Below are positions 6,573 through 11,583 of a stretch of DNA of 11,583 bases, in pieces. This DNA comes from an uncultured Gammaproteobacteria bacterium (GTDB lineage: Bacteria; Pseudomonadota; Gammaproteobacteria; Rariloculales; Rariloculaceae), in NCBI GenBank assembly GCA_946887385.1, contig CAMPKU010000138.1, forward strand, positions 1 to 11,583, read 5' to 3'. A program made the translations under genes and the position numbers. The first letter of the stretch is position 1. Every line of letters begins with the position of its first letter. The notes beneath the pieces were generated by a model, which had not been told where the DNA came from, did not search any database, and was given only the letters and a program-made list of their open reading frames with translations.

Positions 6573-7859
6573 ATGTACTGCGAGCTGTTTCAACTCACCG
6601 AGCCGCCGTTTCGGCTCACGCCCGACCCGCAGTTCCTGTTTGCGAGCAAGCAGCATGCGCGCGCGAAGGCGTACATGGAGTCGACGATCTGGCTCGCCGA
6701 CGGCTTCGTGGTCATCACGGGTGACATCGGCTCGGGCAAAACCACCTTGATCGAGAGCTTCCTCGGCGATCTGCCGGAGGACATCGTGCTGGCGCATATC
6801 AGCCAGACGCAGCTCACGCCCGTCGAGTTCCTGCAGGCGCTGCTCGTCGAATTCGGCTTCAAGCCGTTTCGCAAGCGCAAAGTCGAGCTGCTCTCGATGC
6901 TGAAGGATTTCATGGTGGAGCAGTACGCGGGCGGGAAAAAGATCCTGCTCGTCATCGACGAGGCGCAAAACCTGTCTCGCAAAGTGCTCGAAGAGGTGCG
7001 TCTGCTCTCCGGCCTCGAGCTGCAGAAAGAAAAGCTGCTGCGCATCATTCTAGCCGGCCAACCGGAGCTCGCACACAAGCTCGACTCGCCGCGCCTGCAG
7101 CAGCTGGTGCAGCGCGTGCGGCTGCGCTTTCACTTGGGTGCTCTGTCGAAGCGCGAGACGCACGAGTACATCGCGCATCGATTGAGCGTGGCAGGCGCCG
7201 CCGGCCGCACCATCTTCGAGCCCGAGGCCTGCGACGTGGTGTTTCGTTACACGGGCGGCGTGCCGCGGCTCATCAACGTGCTGTGCGACACGGCGTTGCT
7301 CTGCGCCTTCGCCGAGGAGAAGACCGTCATCGACAGCGGCTTGGTGAAGGCCGCCGTCGAAGAGCTCCAGTGGGTGGAGTTTTCCGAGCGGCTCCGCGAT
7401 CAGCAGCGCCACACGGAGACCACGGGCAAGTTCGCCGCGGCCGACCAGCCGATGGCGCGGCTCGAAGTGCTGTACCGCGACCAGCTCGTGGGTGAATACC
7501 GCATCGGCTCCGGCCGCACCATCATCGGCCGCACGCCGGACAACGACGTGCAGATCGAGAGCCGCTTCGTCTCACGGCACCACGCGCAAGTGGTGTCGGA
7601 CGCCAAGCAGTCGGTGGTCGAGGACCTGAACAGCACGAACGGCGTATTCATCCGCTCGCAGCGCGTGAAGCAGCAAGTGCTCTCCGACGGCGACATCATC
7701 CAGCTCGGCGAGCACAAGCTCCTGTATCGCGACATGCGCGGCGCGCTCCCGCGCGCGGTCGTCGACGATGACGAGGATGACGACGACGACGAGGATTTGG
7801 ACGACCTCGACGAAGACGAAGAAGAGGAAGAGGAACAGCTCGACGAGCGCGAGGGCTAG
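6573..7859 (+). CDS. ExeA/GspA-type AAA+ ATPase fused to an FHA domain, with an acidic tail
   Basis: Residues 1 to about 265 are an ExeA/GspA-like AAA+ ATPase, the family that also holds MshM and the PEP-CTERM/exosortase-associated ATPases. The start MYCELFQLTEPPFRLTPDPQ is typical, Walker A is GDIGSGKTT (50-58), Walker B is ILLVIDE (124-130), and IILAGQPEL (158-166) follows. A polar linker leads to a forkhead-associated domain (about 296-388) with the phosphothreonine-binding signature GR (319-320), SRHHA (334-338) and NSTNG (353-357). The end (398-425) is 24 of 28 acidic residues. ExeA itself has a membrane segment and a peptidoglycan-binding domain; neither is seen here, so a cytosolic location is inferred. 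No GspB, secretin or pilus gene is nearby, and the process it serves is unknown. The ATG at 6573 matches the family start; a TTG at 6555 is possible. Its stop overlaps the next, convergent gene. Confidence 0.9.
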   Translation: MYCELFQLTEPPFRLTPDPQFLFASKQHARAKAYMESTIWLADGFVVITGDIGSGKTTLIESFLGDLPEDIVLAHISQTQLTPVEFLQALLVEFGFKPFRKRKVELLSMLKDFMVEQYAGGKKILLVIDEAQNLSRKVLEEVRLLSGLELQKEKLLRIILAGQPELAHKLDSPRLQQLVQRVRLRFHLGALSKRETHEYIAHRLSVAGAAGRTIFEPEACDVVFRYTGGVPRLINVLCDTALLCAFAEEKTVIDSGLVKAAVEELQWVEFSERLRDQQRHTETTGKFAAADQPMARLEVLYRDQLVGEYRIGSGRTIIGRTPDNDVQIESRFVSRHHAQVVSDAKQSVVEDLNSTNGVFIRSQRVKQQVLSDGDIIQLGEHKLLYRDMRGALPRAVVDDDEDDDDDEDLDDLDEDEEEEEEQLDEREG

Positions 7860-8044
7860 CGCGAGCGGTGGCGGCGGCGCTTGAGCCACACGAACACGCC
7901 CGCGGCAAGGCTTGCCACGCCGACGATCGTGCAGATCAGCGGCCAGTACCAGTAATCGACGTAGAGGCGCGCGAGCAGCGCGATCGCGCCGAGCACCACG
8001 TAGTAGTACGGCAGAGCTTCGTAGACGGGCTTCGACAACCACAT
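7856..8044 (-). CDS. Small two-helix membrane protein, function unknown
   Basis: A 62-residue protein that I do not recognise. It has two hydrophobic segments, about residues 14-31 and 33-55, joined by a short aromatic turn (DYWYW), and ends in a strongly basic tail KRRRHRSR. By the positive-inside rule the C-terminus should be cytoplasmic, and with two helices so should the N-terminus. The membrane-like composition supports it as real. No clear Shine-Dalgarno precedes the ATG at 8044; the upstream small gene stops 11 bases earlier, so it may be translated by coupling. Its TAG and the TAG of the ATPase-FHA gene share a palindromic CTAG. Confidence 0.65.
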   Translation of the reverse strand: MWLSKPVYEALPYYYVVLGAIALLARLYVDYWYWPLICTIVGVASLAAGVFVWLKRRRHRSR

Positions 8045-8055
8045 GGCTGTCTAGT

Positions 8056-8241
8056 CTAGCTCCGTGCCCGGCCCCCGCCGGCGAAAAGCCGCATGAGCCG
8101 GCTCAACAGCGAGTCGTTCAACCCCTCGACGGCAAGATCGACGTCGCCGCGCGCCTCGCGCGCGAGCCGATCCTCGGCCGCGTCGAGCAGCGGGCGCTTG
8201 AACTCGGCTTCAGTCATCGTCGCCGTGAAATCGATCTGCAT
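8056..8241 (-). CDS. Small acidic hypothetical protein downstream of tldD
   Basis: I do not recognise this 61-residue protein. It starts MQIDFTATMTEAEFKRPLLD and continues as one or two charged helices, with Gly and Arg at the end; there is no signal peptide or membrane segment. An upstream ATG at 8307 would add 22 residues. I prefer 8241 because third-position GC is near 60% in that extension and far higher, like the neighbours, after 8241. Neither start has a visible ribosome-binding site, and an ATG at 8217 is also possible. It lies 111 bases after tldD and 11 bases before the small membrane protein, all on the minus strand. A link to TldD is only positional. Confidence 0.55.
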   Translation of the reverse strand: MQIDFTATMTEAEFKRPLLDAAEDRLAREARGDVDLAVEGLNDSLLSRLMRLFAGGGRARS

Positions 8242-8352
8242 GAGGAGCCCGGTTGGAGAAGACGCCGCTACCTTAATGCAGCCTCGCCACGAATGCAGTG
8301 AAGCCATTCACGACGACGGTTTGACTTAACTCGAAGACCGCGCCGCGCAACG
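8242..8352. other. Gap between tldD and the small hypothetical gene
   Basis: If the small gene starts at 8241, these 111 bases are non-coding. I see no intrinsic terminator after tldD and no convincing promoter; the only -35-like element (TTCACT on the minus strand) has no good -10 at a proper distance. The lower third-position GC here argues against coding. Confidence 0.4.
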
Positions 8353-9828
8353 TCAGGCCTGCGTGCCGCCCACCGTCAGCGAGTCGATGCGAATGGTGGG
8401 CTGACCGACGCCGACGGGCACCGACTGCCCGTCCTTGCCGCACGTGCCCACGCCCGCGTCGAGCTTCAGATCGTTGCCCACCATCGACACGCGCGTGAGC
8501 ACTTCGGGCCCGCTGCCGATCAGCATCGCGCCTTTGATCGGCACCGTTTTCTTGCCGTTCTCGATCAGGTACGCCTCGCTCGCCGAGAACACGAACTTGC
8601 CGCTCGTGATGTCGACCTGGCCGCCGCCGAAGTTCGGCGCGTAGATGCCTTTGTCGACGGACGCGATGATCTCCTCGGGATCGTACGCGCCGGGCAGCAT
8701 GTAGGTGTTCGTCATGCGCGGCATCGGCGTGTGCGCGAACGACTCGCGCCGGCCGTTGCCCGTCGACTTCGCGTTCATGAGGCGCGCGTTCATCTTGTCG
8801 AACATGTAACCCTTCAACACGCCGCGCTCGATGAGCGTGTTGCAGCGCGTGGGGGTGCCTTCGTCGTCGACGGTCAGCGAGCCGCGCCGGCCGATCAGAG
8901 TGCCGTCATCGACGACGGTGCACTGCTCGTTCGCGACGCGCTCGCCCATCCGGCCCGTGAACGCCGACGTGCCCTTGCGGTTGAAGTCGCCCTCGAGCCC
9001 GTGGCCGATGGCCTCGTGCAGCAGGATGCCGGGCCAGCCGGCGCCGAGCACGACGGGCATGTTGCCGGCCGGCGACGGCACGGCCGCCATGTTCACGGCC
9101 GCCGTGCGCACGGCTTCCGCGGCGATCTCGAGCGGCCTGCCGCCCCCCGTGAGCAGCGAGTAGTCGCCGCGCCCGCCGCCGCCCGAGTAGCCCTGCTCGC
9201 GCCGGCCGCCCTTTTCCATGATGACGGACACGTTGAGGCGGACGAGCGGCCGCACGTCGGCCGCGAGCGTGCCGTCGGTGGCCTGCACGAGCACCACCTC
9301 GTACACGCCGGCCAGACTGCCGATGACTTGCACCACGCGGTTGTCCATGGCGCGCACGCGGCGGTCGAGCTCGGCAAGCAGCTCCACTTTGTCGCTGTCG
9401 CTCATGCTGCGCAGCGGGTCGGTGTCGGGATAGAGCGGCCGCTGACTTTCGCGCCTGGCCGCCACTTTCTGCGAGCCCTCGCCTTGCGTGCGCGCAATGC
9501 CGCGCGCGGCTGCGACGGCGTCGGCGAGGGCCGCTTCGTCGAGCTGGTCGGAGTACGCGAAGCCCGTGCGCTCGCCCGAGATGGCCCGCACGCCGATGCC
9601 TTGATCGACGCTGTAGGCGCCCTCTTTGACGATGCCGTCCTCGACAGTCCACGTCTCGTAGCGCGTGAGCTGCAAGTACAGATCCACGTAGTCGAGCTTG
9701 CGCACCATTGCCGAGGCAAGGGCGCGATCGAGCGCCGCGAGCTCGAGCCCAGCGCCTTCGAGCAGCAGCTCGCGCGCAATCGAAAAAGAGTCGCGAGCAG
9801 CCACTGCGGACTGCGACGGTGTCGCCAT
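8353..9828 (-). CDS. tldD: TldD metalloprotease subunit
   Basis: TldD is the zinc-bearing subunit of the TldD-TldE protease, which in E. coli accepts unfolded peptides, including the microcin B17 precursor. The 491-residue product is close to E. coli TldD (481). The metal site motif HEAIGH is at 271-276 within [13 protein letters not shown]; other family landmarks are [18 protein letters not shown] (77-94), [10 protein letters not shown] (214-223), [16 protein letters not shown] (330-345), [17 protein letters not shown] (360-376) and the ending [18 protein letters not shown] (460-477). The ATG at 9828 is set by a strong TAGGAG 8 bases upstream; a longer open frame reaches 9918 but overlaps the nitrilase gene. 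The TAG of that site is the nit stop codon, so the two are probably coupled. Its partner PmbA/TldE is at 3492-4826. Confidence 0.97.
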   Translation of the reverse strand: MATPSQSAVAARDSFSIARELLLEGAGLELAALDRALASAMVRKLDYVDLYLQLTRYETWTVEDGIVKEGAYSVDQGIGVRAISGERTGFAYSDQLDEAALADAVAAARGIARTQGEGSQKVAARRESQRPLYPDTDPLRSMSDSDKVELLAELDRRVRAMDNRVVQVIGSLAGVYEVVLVQATDGTLAADVRPLVRLNVSVIMEKGGRREQGYSGGGGRGDYSLLTGGGRPLEIAAEAVRTAAVNMAAVPSPAGNMPVVLGAGWPGILLHEAIGHGLEGDFNRKGTSAFTGRMGERVANEQCTVVDDGTLIGRRGSLTVDDEGTPTRCNTLIERGVLKGYMFDKMNARLMNAKSTGNGRRESFAHTPMPRMTNTYMLPGAYDPEEIIASVDKGIYAPNFGGGQVDITSGKFVFSASEAYLIENGKKTVPIKGAMLIGSGPEVLTRVSMVGNDLKLDAGVGTCGKDGQSVPVGVGQPTIRIDSLTVGGTQA

Positions 9829-9834
9829 GAGCGA

Positions 9835-9842
9835 ATCTCCTA
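9835..9842 (-). promoter_or_regulatory. Ribosome-binding site of tldD overlapping the nit stop codon
   Basis: On the minus strand TAGGAG begins with the TAG stop of the nitrilase gene (9842-9840) and lies 8 bases before the tldD ATG. Ribosomes ending nit would sit directly on the tldD initiation region, which favours coupled translation. Confidence 0.7.
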
Positions 9843-10655
9843 CAGCTCGCGCCGGTGTTGAATAGCGGGAAAGCGCTGACGCAGCTCGCCTAACCGGATC
9901 ATATCGAGATCGGCGCAAACCACACCAGGACCGGAAGCGCGCTCCGCGAGCAGCTCGCCCCAGGGGCCGAGAATCAGCGAGTGGCCGTAGGTTTTGCGGC
10001 CGCCGGCGTGCTCGCCCGTTTGGCCCGCGGCCACCACGTAGACGAGCGATTCTATGGCGCGCGCTTGCAACAGCGGCAGCCAGTGTACCTCACCCGTCGG
10101 CACCGTGAACGCCGCCGGCACCACGACGATGTCCGTGCCGAGCACGCTCAGGCGGTGAAACAGCGCCGGGAAGCGAATGTCGTAGCACACCGTCATGCCG
10201 ATGCGCGCGAGCGGCGTCGTCGCCGCCACCACGCGCGTACCGGCGAGCGTGGTGGCCGATTCGCTATAGCGCTCGGCCGCTCGCGCCCCCTGCGGGATGT
10301 CCACGTCGAACAGATGAATCTTGTCGTAGTGCGCGATCACGCGGCCGTCGGGCCCCACGAGCAGCGAGCGTGACGAAGCGCGCTCGCCGCCGTCGCGAAT
10401 CGGAATCGTGCCGCCGACGATGAAGAGTCCCAAGCTCTCGGCCGTCTCGGCCAGGAACCGTTGCGCGGGACCGGCGCCGAACGGCTCCACGGCAGCCACG
10501 CGGTCGGCGTCCGTGGCGCCGAGGAAGGAGAAATTCTCCGGCAAAACGACGAGCTGCGCGCCCTGCTTCGCCGCCTCGGCAACGAGCTGCCCCGCCTCGC
10601 GAAGGTTCGCATCGACGTCGCGGGTGCTCGTCATCTGCACAGCCGCTACTTTCAC
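9840..10655 (-). CDS. Nitrilase-superfamily carbon-nitrogen hydrolase, probably deaminated-glutathione amidase
   Basis: The 271-residue protein is a complete carbon-nitrogen hydrolase with the catalytic Glu-Lys-Cys triad at E40 (VVLPEN), K112 ([10 protein letters not shown]) and C157 ([11 protein letters not shown]). The [10 protein letters not shown] block, followed by [13 protein letters not shown] (180-192) and LLQARAIES (195-203), is characteristic of the Nit1/NitB branch, whose known job is hydrolysis of deaminated glutathione, a metabolite-repair reaction; this substrate is inferred from similarity alone. A general omega-amidase or amidase is the main alternative. The GTG at 10655 is preferred: GGAGG lies 10 bases upstream and VKVAAVQM is the usual start of the family. 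The start overlaps the yhdP stop as GTGA. The open frame extends further upstream to 10784, but that part is antisense-like Arg/Ala-rich sequence within yhdP. Confidence 0.92.
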   Translation of the reverse strand: MKVAAVQMTSTRDVDANLREAGQLVAEAAKQGAQLVVLPENFSFLGATDADRVAAVEPFGAGPAQRFLAETAESLGLFIVGGTIPIRDGGERASSRSLLVGPDGRVIAHYDKIHLFDVDIPQGARAAERYSESATTLAGTRVVAATTPLARIGMTVCYDIRFPALFHRLSVLGTDIVVVPAAFTVPTGEVHWLPLLQARAIESLVYVVAAGQTGEHAGGRKTYGHSLILGPWGELLAERASGPGVVCADLDMIRLGELRQRFPAIQHRREL

Positions 10656-11583
10656 CGAGCCGCCACCTCCGCGCGCTGCGGCAACACCCCGTTCGGCGGC
10701 AGCTCGGCGCACAGCTCGCCCTCTTCGAGCTGCTCGTTCGTCAGCCGCTCGACCATCGGCTCTTGCCAGCTGCCGGTGACGCAATACGACGCGCGGCCGA
10801 TGCCGCCGAGCGGCTTCTTGAAGATGCGCGTGAAGATCAAGAGCGCGGCGGCCACCTGCGGGCCCGCGAGTAGCGCGCCCACGGTGGGCAACACCTTGCC
10901 GGGCTCCGCCGTGACGATCGCCTGCTGGCTATAGTCGCGATCGCGCAGCCCCGTGCGGCCGACGATACCCACCTCGGCCACGGGGCCCGTGAGCTTCAGA
11001 TTGTCGGTGTACGCGTTGCCGTCCACGATCACGAAGTCGGCCGTGATCTCGTCGAATACGAGGCCGCGGTTGAACACGTCGCGGAAATCGAGCGCGAGAC
11101 GGCGCGGCAACGCGCTGATGCTGAGCAGCCCGGCCGCGCGGCCGGCACCGCCGGGCTCCACGTCGACGAGACTGCCTTCCGCCGCGCGCAGCGCGAGATC
11201 GCCGCCGATGTGATCGAGCCATGCGCCCGACGGCGGGCCCGGCCAGAAGACGCTGGCCGTGACCTCGGCGGTCTCGGCTTCGACGAACGGCGCGAAGCCG
11301 AGCTGAGTGAGCATCTGGCCCACGTTCGTCGAGCTCAAGCTGACCGCGAAGCGCGTGGTGGCGCCTTCGGCGTTCATGAACCAACCGCCGCTGCCTTGCG
11401 CCGTGAAACTGTCCGTAGCGCTCTCGAACGACACCAGCCGCAGTCCCAGCGGATCGGCCAGCACTTCGGCATCGAGGCGGCCGATCTGCCGCTGGCCCAC
11501 GCCGAACTCGTCGGCATGCAGTTGCAAGCCCGGCAGCTCGCGCGGGTCGAGCTCGCTCAGGCCGCTGCCGCTACCGCTACCGC
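10652..11583 (-). CDS. yhdP: YhdP/AsmA-like envelope protein, C-terminal part
   Basis: Partial gene: the frame stays open through the right edge, so only the last 310 codons are present of a protein that is about 1,270 residues in E. coli. YhdP is an inner-membrane-anchored, periplasm-spanning AsmA-like protein that, with TamB and YdbH, moves phospholipids to the outer membrane. The C-terminal repeats typical of the family are visible: FDEITADFVIVDGNAYTDNL followed by LTGPVAEVGIVGRTGL, then the AEPGKVLPTVGALLAGPQVAAALL stretch (10860-10930) and IFKKPLGGIGRASYCVTGSW near the end. Just inside the window edge is a short Gly-Ser alternation (GSGSGSG, 11561-11582). The stop codon TGA overlaps the GTG of the next gene. 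In E. coli yhdP is followed directly by tldD; here the hydrolase gene sits between them. Confidence 0.9.
   Translation of the reverse strand, partial: GSGSGSGLSELDPRELPGLQLHADEFGVGQRQIGRLDAEVLADPLGLRLVSFESATDSFTAQGSGGWFMNAEGATTRFAVSLSSTNVGQMLTQLGFAPFVEAETAEVTASVFWPGPPSGAWLDHIGGDLALRAAEGSLVDVEPGGAGRAAGLLSISALPRRLALDFRDVFNRGLVFDEITADFVIVDGNAYTDNLKLTGPVAEVGIVGRTGLRDRDYSQQAIVTAEPGKVLPTVGALLAGPQVAAALLIFTRIFKKPLGGIGRASYCVTGSWQEPMVERLTNEQLEEGELCAELPPNGVLPQRAEVAAR

Noticed and set aside
8051..8059. Direct repeat CTAG-T-CTAG between the two small genes
   Set aside because: Very short; it partly reflects the TAG stop codon and has no known role.
8731..9861. A 376-codon plus-strand open frame antisense to tldD
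   Set aside because: It is His/Ala/Arg-rich with no recognisable motif, and tldD on the other strand is conserved from end to end.
11561..11582. Gly-Ser repeat at the window edge as an engineered linker or tandem repeat
   Set aside because: Only about three short units in a flexible part of YhdP; simple repeats of this size are common in high-GC genes.

Overview
The window reads as an ordinary chromosomal segment of a high-GC gammaproteobacterium. The evidence is a Crp/Vfr-type regulator whose C-terminus closely follows the E. coli and Pseudomonas proteins, a DjlA co-chaperone, the paired PurE/PurK route of purine synthesis, and a yhdP - nitrilase - tldD gene order like that of other Gammaproteobacteria. 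The genus cannot be fixed from the sequence. I see no tRNA, rRNA, CRISPR array, insertion sequence, phage gene or other sign of recent transfer. Genes are tightly packed, and the longest stretch without a confident gene is about 110 bases.

Layout, left to right: (1) the 3' end of a crp/vfr gene (+); (2) djlA (-), convergent with crp; (3) purC (+), divergent from djlA; (4) a YihY/BrkB-family membrane protein (+), whose stop overlaps (5) pmbA/tldE (-); (6) purE and purK (+), divergent from pmbA across a 56-bp gap with two overlapping promoter candidates; (7) an ExeA/GspA-type AAA+ ATPase fused to a C-terminal FHA domain and an acidic tail (+), whose stop overlaps (8) a small two-helix membrane protein (-); (9) a small acidic hypothetical protein (-); (10) tldD (-); (11) a carbon-nitrogen hydrolase (-); (12) the 3' part of yhdP (-), which runs off the right edge.

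Functionally there are three groups. PurK, PurE and PurC carry out consecutive purine steps, from AIR through N5-CAIR and CAIR to SAICAR. TldD and PmbA/TldE form one heteromeric metalloprotease in E. coli, and both are encoded here about 3.5 kb apart, which is closer than in E. coli. On the right, yhdP, nit and tldD are translationally coupled: a 4-base GTGA overlap joins the first two, and the tldD ribosome-binding site contains the nit stop codon.

I found no convincing undescribed system. The points most worth a second look are the ATPase-FHA fusion with its acidic tail and no visible membrane anchor, the apparently leaderless purE message from a promoter that overlaps the pmbA promoter, two convergent gene pairs that share stop-codon bases, and the unrecognised small genes behind tldD.
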